The notes below the pieces were generated by a model. It was not told the origin of the DNA. It did not search any database and worked only from the letters and a program-made list of their open reading frames with translations. This document shows positions 1 to 10,109 of a DNA stretch of 64,000 nucleotides, piece after piece. The DNA is from Rhodoferax sp. GTDB taxonomy: Bacteria; Pseudomonadota; Gammaproteobacteria; Burkholderiales; Burkholderiaceae_C. The stretch is taken from the NCBI RefSeq assembly GCF_030653815.1, contig NZ_JAURYQ010000031.1, positions 62,001 to 126,000 of the forward strand, written 5' to 3'. The position numbers and the translations under genes were made by a program. Every line of letters begins with the position of its first letter. Within the stretch, counting starts at the first letter, position 1.

Positions 1-4
1 GTTC

Positions 5-1258
5 ATGCTGCTGATCCTGATGGGTATGCCGGTGGCCTACGCCATGGGCCTGTCGGCGCTGATCGGTGGCTGGTGGATCGACATCCCACCCGATGCCATC
101 ATGATTGCCATCGCCGGTGGCGTGAACAAGTTCTCCTTGTTGGCTATTCCGTTTTTTGTGCTGGCCGGTGCCATCATGGCCGAAGGCGGCATGGCGCGCC
201 GGCTGGTCGCCTTTGCCGAGGTGCTGGTGGGCTTTGTGCGCGGCGGGCTGTCGCTGGTGAACATTCTGGCCTCGACCTTTTTCGGTGCCATTTCAGGTTC
301 GTCGATGGCCGATACCGCCTCGATTGGCTCAGTGCTGATCCCGGAGATGGAGAAAAAAGGCTACCCGCGCGCCTTTGCCACCGCAGTCACCATCGGCGGC
401 TCGGTGCAGGCGATTTTGATTCCGCCCAGCCACAACGCGGTGATTTACTCGCTGGCAGCCGGCGGCTCGGTGTCGATCGCGGCGCTGTTTCTGGCGGGTG
501 TTTTACCCGGCCTGTTGCTCGGACTGACGCTGGCCATCATGTGCCTGTTCATTGCCAAAAAGAAAGACTTCCCAAAAGGTCGAGCCATCCCGATGAAAGA
601 GGCGCTGAAGATTGTGGTCGATGCGCTGTGGGGCTTGATGACCATCTTCATCATCCTGGGTGGCATTTTGAGTGGCGTGTTTACCGCCACCGAGTCTGCC
701 GCCGTGGCCGTGCTCTGGGCGTTTTCGGTCACCATGTTTGTCTACCGCGACTACAAGTGGCGCGAGTTGCCCAAGCTGGTGCACCGCACCGTCAAAACCC
801 TGGCGATCGTGATGATCCTGATCGGTTTTGCCGCCAGCTTTGGCTACATCATGACTTTGATGCAAATTCCGCAGCAGATCACCACCCTGTTTACCAGCGT
901 CTCCAGCGACAAGTATGTGATTTTGCTGATGATCAACGTGCTGCTGTTGGTGCTAGGCACGCTGATGGACATGGCGCCGCTGATTTTGATCATGACGCCA
1001 ATTTTGCTGCCCATCGTCACCACGCTGGGTGTGGATCCGGTGCACTTCGGCATGATCATGATGCTGAACCTGGCGATGGGCCTGATCACGCCACCGGTGG
1101 GGGGGGTGCTGTTTGTCGGTGCGGCGGTGGCCAAACTGCCCATCGAGACGGTGGTGAAGGCCTTGTACCCGTTCTTTATCGCGCTGTTTGCGGTGCTGAT
1201 GGCGGTGACCTACATCCCCGCGATCTCCATGTGGCTGCCCAACCTGCTGCTGAGATGA
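5..1258 (+). CDS. TRAP transporter large permease (DctM-like), probably 5'-truncated by window edge
   Basis: Multi-TM protein with DctM motifs (ASTFFGAISGSSMADTASIGSVLIPEM, LITPPVG); begins at window edge. Confidence 0.9.
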   Translation: MLLILMGMPVAYAMGLSALIGGWWIDIPPDAIMIAIAGGVNKFSLLAIPFFVLAGAIMAEGGMARRLVAFAEVLVGFVRGGLSLVNILASTFFGAISGSSMADTASIGSVLIPEMEKKGYPRAFATAVTIGGSVQAILIPPSHNAVIYSLAAGGSVSIAALFLAGVLPGLLLGLTLAIMCLFIAKKKDFPKGRAIPMKEALKIVVDALWGLMTIFIILGGILSGVFTATESAAVAVLWAFSVTMFVYRDYKWRELPKLVHRTVKTLAIVMILIGFAASFGYIMTLMQIPQQITTLFTSVSSDKYVILLMINVLLLVLGTLMDMAPLILIMTPILLPIVTTLGVDPVHFGMIMMLNLAMGLITPPVGGVLFVGAAVAKLPIETVVKALYPFFIALFAVLMAVTYIPAISMWLPNLLLR

Positions 1259-1266
1259 GCGACCGA

Positions 1267-1614
1267 TCAAGCCTGGGCGTCCGGCGGCAGGTAGTCGTCA
1301 CGGCGCGGCGAAAACTGGTCCAGCAGCAGGCTGCCCTGCTCCAGTGCCAGCACGCCATGGGACGTGTGATGCGGCGCAATGAACGCATCACCCGCCCGCA
1401 ACACACGAACCTCACCATCCACAGTGGCTTCAAAAGAGCCGGCCACCACGTAGGCAATCTGGTCGTGCACATCGTGCGCGTGGGGCGTGCCGACCGCGCC
1501 CTTGTCAAACTGCATCAGCACCGACATGAGTTGCGGCGTGTGGCCGATGATCTTGCGCCGCAGGCCGTCGCCCAGTTCGGTCCAAGGGGTGGCAGTGTGT
1601 TCAAAGTAGCGCAT
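1267..1614 (-). CDS. Cupin domain protein
   Basis: Small beta-barrel pattern with GTPHAHDVHDQIAYVVAG and GDAFIAPHHTSHGV cupin motifs. Confidence 0.85.
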   Translation of the reverse strand: MRYFEHTATPWTELGDGLRRKIIGHTPQLMSVLMQFDKGAVGTPHAHDVHDQIAYVVAGSFEATVDGEVRVLRAGDAFIAPHHTSHGVLALEQGSLLLDQFSPRRDDYLPPDAQA

Positions 1615-1797
1615 GGATTCACCTTTTGAGTCTGGAAATGTGGAAATTAGTCACGCGTCTGCAGCTGTGTTTACCGTTTTTTTTGATGCTACTATAGCAG
1701 CAAGAATTTTTTTTGAACTGTTGTTTCATTAACTAGAAGTCGGCATTCCAAACCGCATGCCCTTACTTTTTGACGATCAACGAACCCTGGAGTCATC

Positions 1798-2634
1798 ATG
1801 GAAATTCGTCAACCCATCCATAGCGAGCACATGCGCAGCCTCGACACCGAGGGCTTGCGCCGGCATTTTCTGGTGCAGGACCTGTTCCAGAGCGATCAGG
1901 TCACGCTGACCTACAGTCAGATTGACCGCATCATCGTGGGCGGCATCATGCCAGTCGCAGGCGGCGTGTCGTTCTCGGCCGACCTCGGGCGCCACACCGG
2001 CACCGACTTCTTTTTACAGCGGCGCGAACTCGGCCTGATCAACATTGGCGGCGCCGCCCGCGTGGTGGTGGATGGCGAGACCTTTGAGATTGACGCGCGC
2101 GAAGCGCTCTACATTGGCCAGGGTGCACGGGCGCTGGAGTTTTTCAGCGTCAACGCCGGGCAGCCCGCCAAGCTGTACTTCAACTGCGCGCCCGCGCACA
2201 CCGCCTACCCGCATCGCAAGGTCACGCTGGCGCAGGCCTCGCCGGAAACCCTGGGTTCACCCGCCACCAGCAACCGGCGCACCATTTACAAGTTCTTGGT
2301 GCCCGATGTGCTGCCGACCTGTCAGCTGTCGATGGGCATGACGCAACTGGAGCCCGGCAACGTCTGGAACACCATGCCCTGCCACACCCATGACCGCCGG
2401 ATGGAGGTCTATTTTTACTTTGACATGAGCCCCGATGCCACCGTGTTCCACATGATGGGTGAACCAACCCAGACGCGGCACATCGTGGTGCGCAACGAGC
2501 AGGCGGTCATCAACCCGAGCTGGTCCATCCACAGTGGTGTGGGCACCCAGGCCTATACCTTCATCTGGGGCATGGTCGGCGAGAACCAGGTGTTCAAGGA
2601 CATGGACCATGTGCCCATGACCACCTTGCGCTGA
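1798..2634 (+). CDS. kduI: 5-dehydro-4-deoxy-D-glucuronate isomerase
   Basis: KduI-like throughout ([51 protein letters not shown]). Confidence 0.95.
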   Translation: MEIRQPIHSEHMRSLDTEGLRRHFLVQDLFQSDQVTLTYSQIDRIIVGGIMPVAGGVSFSADLGRHTGTDFFLQRRELGLINIGGAARVVVDGETFEIDAREALYIGQGARALEFFSVNAGQPAKLYFNCAPAHTAYPHRKVTLAQASPETLGSPATSNRRTIYKFLVPDVLPTCQLSMGMTQLEPGNVWNTMPCHTHDRRMEVYFYFDMSPDATVFHMMGEPTQTRHIVVRNEQAVINPSWSIHSGVGTQAYTFIWGMVGENQVFKDMDHVPMTTLR

Positions 2635-2652
2635 GCATTTGAGGCACGCAGC

Positions 2653-3414
2653 ATGGCACTTGACAACTTTCAACTTGAGGGGCGCACCGCCATCGTCACC
2701 GGCTGCAACAAGGGGCTGGGCCAAGGCATGGCCATCGCCCTGGCGCAGGCCGGGGCCGACATCGTGGGCATCAACAGCAGCGCGCCGAACCAGACGCGCA
2801 CCGTTGTCGAATCCATGGGGCGACGCTTTCTGGACCTGCGCGCCAACCTGGCAGAAACCAGTGGTCTGAACGCGCTGGTCGAACAATCTTTGGCGCTCAC
2901 CGGCAGGATCGACATTCTGGTCAACAACGCGGGCACCATCCGCCGCACCGACGCCATTGATTTCAGTGAGAAGGACTGGGACGACGTGATCAACCTGAAC
3001 CTGAAAAACGTGTTCTTCCTGAGCCAGGCGGTGGCGCGGCAATACATCGCCCAAGGGGGTGGTGGCAAGATCATCAACATCGCCTCCATGTTGTCGTTTC
3101 AGGGTGGCATACGGGTGCCGTCGTACACGGCGTCAAAAAGCGGCATCCTCGGCATCACCCGTGCGCTGGCCAACGAGTGGGCCACGCGCGGCATCAATGT
3201 CAACGCGATTGCGCCCGGCTACATGGCCACCGACAACACCGCGGCCCTGCAGGCCGACGCCGACCGCAACGCTGCGATTCTGGCGCGCATTCCAGCCAAC
3301 CGCTGGGGTGTACCCGACGACATGGCAGGTCCCGTGGTGTTTCTCGCATCTTCAGCCTCCAACTACGTCCACGGTCACACTCTGGCCGTGGACGGTGGCT
3401 GGTTGGCGCGCTAG
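2653..3414 (+). CDS. kduD: 2-deoxy-D-gluconate 3-dehydrogenase (SDR)
   Basis: SDR motifs (TGCNKGLGQG, NNAG, YTASKSG), KduD-like, directly after kduI. Confidence 0.93.
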   Translation: MALDNFQLEGRTAIVTGCNKGLGQGMAIALAQAGADIVGINSSAPNQTRTVVESMGRRFLDLRANLAETSGLNALVEQSLALTGRIDILVNNAGTIRRTDAIDFSEKDWDDVINLNLKNVFFLSQAVARQYIAQGGGGKIINIASMLSFQGGIRVPSYTASKSGILGITRALANEWATRGINVNAIAPGYMATDNTAALQADADRNAAILARIPANRWGVPDDMAGPVVFLASSASNYVHGHTLAVDGGWLAR

Positions 3415-3444
3415 CCTGTTTTCAGGGATTGAGGGAATAAGAAA

Positions 3445-4245
3445 ATGGATGATGACTCTTTAGCCGGCAAACAACCCGAATCGGTTGCCGCTGTTTTAAA
3501 AACCTTTGGCTTGTTGCAAGCCTTGGCCGATCGCAGCGAGTCCGGCATTTCGGACCTGTCGATGCGCCTGGCCATGCCCAAGGCCACGGTCTACCGCTTC
3601 CTGCAAACCATGATCACGCTTGGTTATGTGCGACAGGAGGCCGACAGTGAGCGCTACGCCCTGACCATGAAGGTCTACGAGTTGGGCACCAAGGCCTTGC
3701 AATACCCGGAACTGGTGGACCTGGCCAAAAACCACATGCAAGCGCTGGCCGACAAAACCGGCGAAACCGTGCACCTGGGTACCCTGATCGACAGTGAAAT
3801 CATTTACCTGCACAAGGTCGACTCCAGCCATGCCCTGGGGATGTATTCCCGGGTTGGGCGCCGCGCCCCCTTGCATTGCACCGCCATTGGCAAGGTGCTG
3901 ATGGCGTGGGAGAACCCTGAGCGCCGTGACCACGTTTTGCAGGGAGCCGAGTTCAAACGATTTCGCGACACCACCATTGTCGACCGGCAGGCCTACGAAC
4001 AAGAACTGCGGCTGGTGAAGGCGCAAGGTTTTGGCGAAGACCGAGAAGAGTTTGAAGACCACGTGCGCTGTGTGGGGGTACCGATTTTTGACCGGCTCAA
4101 TCGCCCGGTGGCCGGCATGAGCATTTCTTTCCCGATCTTTCGCTATGACCCGGCGCGGGCCCAGGAAGTGATCGCCATGTTGCGCGACGCCAGCCGCGAC
4201 ATTTCGGCGCGCCTGGGTTGTACCCAATTTCCGCTGGATGCGTGA
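3445..4245 (+). CDS. IclR-family transcriptional regulator (KdgR-like)
   Basis: N-terminal wHTH plus IclR effector domain (RVGRRAPLHCTAIGKVLMAW). Confidence 0.9.
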   Translation: MDDDSLAGKQPESVAAVLKTFGLLQALADRSESGISDLSMRLAMPKATVYRFLQTMITLGYVRQEADSERYALTMKVYELGTKALQYPELVDLAKNHMQALADKTGETVHLGTLIDSEIIYLHKVDSSHALGMYSRVGRRAPLHCTAIGKVLMAWENPERRDHVLQGAEFKRFRDTTIVDRQAYEQELRLVKAQGFGEDREEFEDHVRCVGVPIFDRLNRPVAGMSISFPIFRYDPARAQEVIAMLRDASRDISARLGCTQFPLDA

Positions 4246-4280
4246 TCGCCCGTGTTGATCCCTTGTGTGTCAAAAGTTGA

Positions 4281-5219
4281 ATGACTGTGAACAATCCAAT
4301 CAAAGTCGCGTTTTTTGGTGAATGCATGCTGGAACTCAATGGCACCGCCTTTGGTGCCATGCAGCAAAGTTACGGCGGTGACACCTTCAATACCGCGGTG
4401 TACCTGTCGCGCTGCGGTGGTGGCAACATCAAGCCGTGGTACGCGACCGCCCTGGGGGACGACCCCCTGAGCCTGGAACTGGAACGCCGTTGGGAGCAGG
4501 ACGGACTGGCGCTGGACCTGATACGCCACATCCCCGGTCGCATGCCAGGCCTGTACCAGATCCAGGTCGACGCTCAGGGAGAGCGCCGATTCAGCTTCTG
4601 GCGCGACAACAGCGCCGTAAAGGCCTATTTTGAGGTCGCAGAAACCCCGCTGGAGGCGCGCATCGCCGAATGGGACGCGTTTTACTTCTCGGGCATCAGT
4701 TTGGCCATCTTGCCGGCTGACGGACGCATTCGGCTTTTGGCCTTTGCCCAGGCCTTGCGAAAGCGTGGTGCCTCGGTGGTGTTTGACAACAACTACCGAC
4801 CCAGCCTGTGGCCCGACATTGCGGTGGCGCGCGACTGTTTCAGCCGGGCTTTTGCGGTGGCGGACACGGCCCTGATCACCGCTGACGACCATCAGGCGCT
4901 GTTTGGCTTTGCCTCACTGGAACTTGCCGTGGCTGCCGCGCAGGCACTGGAGGTGCCCGAGGTGGTCATCAAACGTGGTGCCGCGCCGACCCTGGTGCGC
5001 TCGGGCAATGGCCCTTGGCACAGTGTGCCCACCCAGGATATGGCGAACGTGGTGGATACCACGGCCGCAGGGGACTCGTTTGCCGCGGGCTACCTGAGCC
5101 GACGACTGCGCGGCACGCCGCCAGAGGAAGCGGCGCAATTCGGCAACCGCCTGGCGGCCCGTGTCATAGGGCACCGTGGCGCCATCATCCCGCTGGACGC
5201 CATGAAAGACTTGTTATGA
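4281..5219 (+). CDS. kdgK: 2-dehydro-3-deoxygluconokinase (PfkB family)
   Basis: PfkB kinase signature DTTAAGDSFAAGYL; cluster context. Confidence 0.92.
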   Translation: MTVNNPIKVAFFGECMLELNGTAFGAMQQSYGGDTFNTAVYLSRCGGGNIKPWYATALGDDPLSLELERRWEQDGLALDLIRHIPGRMPGLYQIQVDAQGERRFSFWRDNSAVKAYFEVAETPLEARIAEWDAFYFSGISLAILPADGRIRLLAFAQALRKRGASVVFDNNYRPSLWPDIAVARDCFSRAFAVADTALITADDHQALFGFASLELAVAAAQALEVPEVVIKRGAAPTLVRSGNGPWHSVPTQDMANVVDTTAAGDSFAAGYLSRRLRGTPPEEAAQFGNRLAARVIGHRGAIIPLDAMKDLL

Positions 5220-6319
5220 CGACTGTGGCAGACGCAACTGACATTTTTTCGGACCGTTTGCGGCTGGCCGTGATCGGGGCCGGGCTGGGCTCCGGCCCGC
5301 ACTTCAAAAGCCTGCTCGATCTCAACCATGAGGCGGAGGTGGGGTGGGTGCATGCGCGCGACGCCGCGCGACTGGCTGCGGCGCGGGTGCCCCACGGCGC
5401 CACCAAGACCACCCGGCTGGAGGACATTCTGGAAGACCCCAGGGTCCAGGCCGTGCTGGTGCTGACGCCGCCGAACACCCACCTCGCCCTGGTTCAACGG
5501 CTGGCGCACGCCGGCAAACATGTGCTGGTGGAGAAGCCGCTTGAGATCGATCTGGCACGTGCCCAAAGCCTGGTCCAGGTGTGCGAGAAACAAGGTGTGA
5601 AGCTGGCTGTGATGCTACAGCACCGCTTGCGCCCGGCGGCCCTTCGTTTGCGCGCCTTGCTCAACGCTGGTGACTTGGGGCAATTGGTCAGCGCCTCGGC
5701 CAGCGTGCGCTGGTGGCGACCCCAAAGTTATTACGACGAGCCTGGGCGCGGCACCCTGGCCCGCGACGGCGGTGGTGTGCTGATGACTCAGGCCATCCAC
5801 ACCCTGGACCTGCTGCTCAGTTACACCGGCTTGCCCACACGGGTCATGGGCCTGGCCAGCACCAGCCCGGTGCACAGCATGGAGGGCGAAGACTGCGCCT
5901 GCGCCCTGTTGCACTACGCCAACGGCGCCATGGCCACCGTCCAAGCCACCACGGCCGCCTACCCCGGTTTTCCCGAGCGCATCGAGCTCAACGGCACGCT
6001 GGGCAGCGCCAGCCTGGAGGCCGGGGTGCTGCAAGCGGCGTTCATGAATGGGCAAACCCTGTCGATTGGAAGTCAGCAAGACAGCGGTGGCGGCGCCGAC
6101 CCGATGGCTTTTGACCATGCCGCGCACCGCACTATCTTGCAAGATTTCATCGGAGCCGTGCGCCAGGGCCGGGAGCCTGCCGTGAGCGGACGTTCGGCGC
6201 TGGCGGCGCAGCAGGTCATCGAGGCCATCATGACTTCCGCACAATCAGGTCGCCCGGTCGACCTTGGTCAAACTAGCGCCGCTCCTGCAAGGTCTGCATG
6301 TGCGCCAGGATGTCGCTGA
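5216..6319 (+). CDS. Gfo/Idh/MocA-family oxidoreductase
   Basis: Rossmann start LAVIGAGLGSGPH and VLVEKPLEIDLARAQ; ATGA overlap with kdgK sets start at 5216, inside the longer ORF 5015..6319. Confidence 0.88.
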   Translation: MTTVADATDIFSDRLRLAVIGAGLGSGPHFKSLLDLNHEAEVGWVHARDAARLAAARVPHGATKTTRLEDILEDPRVQAVLVLTPPNTHLALVQRLAHAGKHVLVEKPLEIDLARAQSLVQVCEKQGVKLAVMLQHRLRPAALRLRALLNAGDLGQLVSASASVRWWRPQSYYDEPGRGTLARDGGGVLMTQAIHTLDLLLSYTGLPTRVMGLASTSPVHSMEGEDCACALLHYANGAMATVQATTAAYPGFPERIELNGTLGSASLEAGVLQAAFMNGQTLSIGSQQDSGGGADPMAFDHAAHRTILQDFIGAVRQGREPAVSGRSALAAQQVIEAIMTSAQSGRPVDLGQTSAAPARSACAPGCR

Positions 6320-7574
6320 TCACTTTCGGGTCGATTTCCCGCAGCGCCGGCATGGTGTCGTCTGGATGACCATTCAGCATGTTATGCAGGCTGTGCCAGG
6401 GGTCCTCACGGGTGACGCGACCCACATGGCGCTTGGCAACGAATGCACCTTCCAGGCCGTGACAACCGGCACACATGGTGCGATAGTGTGCCGCACCCCG
6501 GGCGGCGTCACCGCGCGAAAGACCGGTGCGGCCATCGATCAGGGCGTCCATGTCAATTTGCCCATAACTCACAAAATTCGCCAGGTCTTGCAAATCGCGG
6601 TGCTTCAGAACGGCGCCATAAAGGTGGCTTCTGCTGTTTAACGTGGCGATGATTTTGTCTGGCTCAACACCGACCAGGGCACGAACCCCCTTGATCCCCG
6701 TGGCATGCTTGCCACGGGCATATTGCCCCTGATGGCCCTTGTAATCCCAGCCGTGGCACTCCTTGCAGCGCCAGGTCTCAGACGCAGCATTGGCGTAGTA
6801 AGCCGTGGGCGGATAGGCGGGATGCGGCAAGGCCTGACGCTGACCACCGGTGTGCACCTGCCAGTCATCGTATAGACGCCCACCATTGGCGATGGAAGCC
6901 GCCAGATTGATACTCGGCAGAGTCTGCAGATAAGCCAGCATTTTTGCCACCGTTTCTTCGCCCAGGGTGCGCAGGGCCGGCATGTTGCCGCCCGGGTGGC
7001 CGTTCAGGGCAACGTGCAGGACTTCTTGGGGCCGTTGCCGGGCAGAATCGCCCAGCGGGGGAACCTGACGCAGCAGAGCACCATCGAGCCCATGACAATT
7101 GGCACAAACTGTGGCGTACACCTTGTCAGACGTGGCCTGCCCCGGCTTGCTCCGCAGCGCCAGCGCCTGTAATTTGCGCATGTCGGTCTGACCGCTCGCT
7201 ACAAAGTTACCAAGATCAAGCCGGTCAAGCTCGCTCAGGAGTTCGCCATAACCGTGATTGGCGTCCTTGAGCAAGGCGGCAATGACCAGCGGATCGGTCT
7301 TTTCCCGGCTGCTGATGCCCTTGACACCCTCCGCACCCTGATAGTCCCAACCGTGGCATGTGACGCAGCGCCAGCTGTCAGCCGGGGCGATGGGCGCTTG
7401 CTTCGACTTGAATGCCGGATTCGGGTGATTGGGCGCGCGCCCCTTGGCTTCGAGGCTCCAGTTGTCGTACAAACGCCCACCGCGCACCACCGACGCCGAA
7501 TCACTGGCGCATGCCAAGGGCGCTGCAAAAATTGCCAGCAAGGCCACCAAGGTGGTCAGCGTACTTTGAACCAT
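6273..7574 (-). CDS. Secreted tetraheme c-type cytochrome (two tandem diheme halves)
   Basis: Signal peptide; CXXCH motifs CVTCH, CANCH, CKECH, CAGCH; repeated GGRLYDxW...WRCxxCHGWDYxG. Confidence 0.9.
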   Translation of the reverse strand: MVQSTLTTLVALLAIFAAPLACASDSASVVRGGRLYDNWSLEAKGRAPNHPNPAFKSKQAPIAPADSWRCVTCHGWDYQGAEGVKGISSREKTDPLVIAALLKDANHGYGELLSELDRLDLGNFVASGQTDMRKLQALALRSKPGQATSDKVYATVCANCHGLDGALLRQVPPLGDSARQRPQEVLHVALNGHPGGNMPALRTLGEETVAKMLAYLQTLPSINLAASIANGGRLYDDWQVHTGGQRQALPHPAYPPTAYYANAASETWRCKECHGWDYKGHQGQYARGKHATGIKGVRALVGVEPDKIIATLNSRSHLYGAVLKHRDLQDLANFVSYGQIDMDALIDGRTGLSRGDAARGAAHYRTMCAGCHGLEGAFVAKRHVGRVTREDPWHSLHNMLNGHPDDTMPALREIDPKVISDILAHMQTLQERR

Positions 7575-7659
7575 TTGAACTCTCCTTGCGGGGGACTCAA
7601 CCCCTGAAAAGACATTCTATGGTTAGCTTAAGTTTTTTAATTTTCGAACTGGCAACTTA

Positions 7660-7673
7660 TTGACAAATGTCAA
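7660..7673. promoter_or_regulatory. Crp/Fnr-type palindrome TTGAC-AAAT-GTCAA
   Basis: Perfect inverted repeat about 90 bp upstream of the 7574 cytochrome start; 2 differences from TTGATNNNNATCAA. Confidence 0.4.
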
Positions 7674-7684
7674 ACCTGGCCAAC

Positions 7685-8689
7685 TTAGCGCGGCGCCGTC
7701 CCACGCAACTTGTCGATCAGACCGTTGAGTTCGTCGAGCGAGCCAAACTGGATGCTGAGTTCACCCATTTCTTCGATGCGTCCGGCGCGCTTGACACGCT
7801 TTTTCACCCGCACCTCCACCTCGGCCATCAGCAGGTCCGACAGCTCTTCCTCGACCCGCTTCAAGTCGCGCGACTTGTGTTTTTTGGGCTTGGAGGCCAC
7901 CAGAGAAAACTCTGCGCTGATCTTTTTGACCAGACTTTCGGCCTCACGCACCGACATTTTTTTGGCGGCAATCTGGTTGGCCGCAGTGATCTGGGTGGCC
8001 TTGTCCAGCGACAAGAGCGACCGGGCGTGACCCATGTCGATGTCACCCGCCATCAACATGGTTTGTACCGGCTCCGCCAAATTCAACAGGCGCAGCAGGT
8101 TGCTGGTGGCGCTGCGCGAGCGGCCCACGGCCTGCGCGGCGGTCTCGTGCGTCAGACCGAACTCCTTGATCAGGCGTTGCACGCCCTGCGCTTCTTCGAG
8201 CGGGTTGAGGTCTTCACGCTGGATGTTCTCGATCAGCGCCATGGCCGCGGCCGACTCGTTGGGGACGTCGCGTACCAGCACCGGAACACTTTCGAGACCC
8301 GCCAGTTTGGCAGCCCGAAACCGCCTTTCACCCGCAATGATTTCGTACACCGGGCGCACCATGCCACCGCCACTGGTGCCGCCAGTAAAGTCTGGCGACT
8401 GCTGGCTGCGCTTGAGTTCGGCGTCGGCATCGCTCAGGCGGCGCACCAGGATCGGTTGCATGATGCCTTGCGCCTTGATGGATTCGGCCAGCTCATAAAG
8501 TGCGCCCTCATCCATGCGCGTGCGCGGCTGGTATTGACCAGGTACCAAATCGGACAACAACAAGGTGGCAGGCAGACCGCTGTTGGCAGCCGAGGCCGCA
8601 GCGCTGTCAGGCGCCAGCGACTCAGCGACCGTGGGGCCCAACAAGGCTTCCAGACCGCGACCCAGGCCTTTGAGTTTTTTTGTGACCAT
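7685..8689 (-). CDS. parB: Chromosome partitioning protein ParB
   Basis: ParB/Spo0J motifs (GQYQPR, GERRFRAAKLAG, ENIQREDLNPLEEAQG). Confidence 0.97.
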   Translation of the reverse strand: MVTKKLKGLGRGLEALLGPTVAESLAPDSAAASAANSGLPATLLLSDLVPGQYQPRTRMDEGALYELAESIKAQGIMQPILVRRLSDADAELKRSQQSPDFTGGTSGGGMVRPVYEIIAGERRFRAAKLAGLESVPVLVRDVPNESAAAMALIENIQREDLNPLEEAQGVQRLIKEFGLTHETAAQAVGRSRSATSNLLRLLNLAEPVQTMLMAGDIDMGHARSLLSLDKATQITAANQIAAKKMSVREAESLVKKISAEFSLVASKPKKHKSRDLKRVEEELSDLLMAEVEVRVKKRVKRAGRIEEMGELSIQFGSLDELNGLIDKLRGTAPR

Positions 8690-8701
8690 GACAAGCCCTT
8701 T

Positions 8702-9244
8702 TTAACTGTGTAAGAGTTCGTTCAACAAAACCTGACCTTGCGGCCAGTCGCCCAAGCCGGAGTCGGCGTTGATGTGCCCTGCAACGCCAGCGTCCACCAA
8801 GGTCGCGCCCCAAGCGGCGGCAAAGCCTTGAGCTCGCGCCAAGCTGCAACAAGGGTCGTCCTGACTGGCGACCAGCGTACTTTTGAAAGGCAGGGGCTGC
8901 AGCGGGATCGGCGACCAGCTGGCCAGCACCGGACGCAGCGACTCGTGCTCGACATCACCTGGCGCCACCAGCAATGCCGCCTTGACACGGTGTGTGTTGC
9001 GGCTGTGCGACGCCCAGGCCGCCACCAGCATGCAGCCCAGGCTGTGCGCCACCAGCACCGCAGGCGCGTTGGTGGACAAGATCACGTCTTCGAGACGGGC
9101 AATCCAGTCACCACGCAGCGGCCGCATCCAGTCGTGCTGCTCCACCCGCGGGTAGCCATGCCGGGCTTGCCACAGGCTTTGCCAGTGCTGCGGGCCCGAG
9201 CCTTGCCAGCCCGGCAAGATGAGAATGTTGGCGCAATCCGTCAC
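8702..9244 (-). CDS. RBBP9/YdeN-type alpha/beta hydrolase
   Basis: ILPGWQGSGPQHWQSLW and GHSLG-like VAHSLGCML; DPCCS/GHINADSGLGDWP catalytic region. Confidence 0.88.
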   Translation of the reverse strand: MTDCANILILPGWQGSGPQHWQSLWQARHGYPRVEQHDWMRPLRGDWIARLEDVILSTNAPAVLVAHSLGCMLVAAWASHSRNTHRVKAALLVAPGDVEHESLRPVLASWSPIPLQPLPFKSTLVASQDDPCCSLARAQGFAAAWGATLVDAGVAGHINADSGLGDWPQGQVLLNELLHS

Positions 9245-10026
9245 TGTGAATTAATCCGAAGCACCATTTCCTCGGCAAACGCCAGGAAGGCTTGGGCGCC
9301 TTTGCTCGACGGATCGAAAACAACCCCCGGTACCCCGTAACTGGGCGCTTCGGCCAGGCGCACATTGCGCGGAATCACGGTGTTGAACACCTTGTCGCCA
9401 AAACGCGCCTTGAGTTGTTCGCTCACCTGCTGCTGCAGGGTGATGCGCGGGTCAAACATGACGCGCAGCAAACCGATGATGGCCAGTTCCTTGTTCAGGT
9501 TGGCATGCACCTGCTTGATGGTGTTGACCAGATCGGCCAGGCCTTCGAGCGCAAAGTATTCGCACTGCATCGGCACGATCACGCCATGGGCACAGCACAA
9601 GCCGTTGAGGGTGAGCATCGACAGGCTGGGCGGGCAGTCAATCAAAATGAAGTCGTAGTCCTGGGCAACTTGGGCGAGCGCATTTTTCAGGCGTTTTTCG
9701 CGCCGCTCCAGCTCCACCATTTCAACCTCGGCCCCAGCCAGTTCGCGGTTGGCGCCCAGAATGTCATAGCCACACCCGGCATCGACCAGCTTGCCGCTTT
9801 GAACCCGAGCCTCGGCAATGGAAGCGGACTCCAGCAGCACGTCATATACCGTCAAGTCCAGCTTGCGCTTGTCCACCCCCGAGCCCATGGTGGCATTGCC
9901 CTGCGGGTCCAGGTCGACCATCAACACCCGCTGCCCCACCTTGGCCAAACCTGCTGCCAAATTGACTGTGGTGGTGGTCTTGCCCACACCCCCTTTTTGG
10001 TTGGCAATACAGAAAATTTTGGCCAT
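9241..10026 (-). CDS. parA: Chromosome partitioning ATPase ParA
   Basis: Deviant Walker [15 protein letters not shown]; whole-length ParA/Soj. Confidence 0.97.
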   Translation of the reverse strand: MAKIFCIANQKGGVGKTTTTVNLAAGLAKVGQRVLMVDLDPQGNATMGSGVDKRKLDLTVYDVLLESASIAEARVQSGKLVDAGCGYDILGANRELAGAEVEMVELERREKRLKNALAQVAQDYDFILIDCPPSLSMLTLNGLCCAHGVIVPMQCEYFALEGLADLVNTIKQVHANLNKELAIIGLLRVMFDPRITLQQQVSEQLKARFGDKVFNTVIPRNVRLAEAPSYGVPGVVFDPSSKGAQAFLAFAEEMVLRINSQ

Positions 10027-10057
10027 GAATGCTTACCCGGTTGGAGAATCGAGGACA

Positions 10058-10073
10058 TGTTTCACGTGAAACA
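10058..10073. promoter_or_regulatory. parS site
   Basis: TGTTTCACGTGAAACA, perfect palindrome upstream of parA. Confidence 0.95.
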
Positions 10074-10109
10074 TGGGCGCTAGTGTAATTGGGCTCTGCG
10101 GCTTGTGTT

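Noticed and set aside
73-1629. 518-aa plus-strand ORF
   Set aside because: Out-of-frame shadow of the DctM gene with His/Arg-rich composition
1687-1699. TGCTACTATAGCA palindrome upstream of kduI
   Set aside because: Short palindrome without supporting evidence for a specific regulator
7667-8713. 348-aa plus-strand ORF
   Set aside because: Antisense shadow of parB
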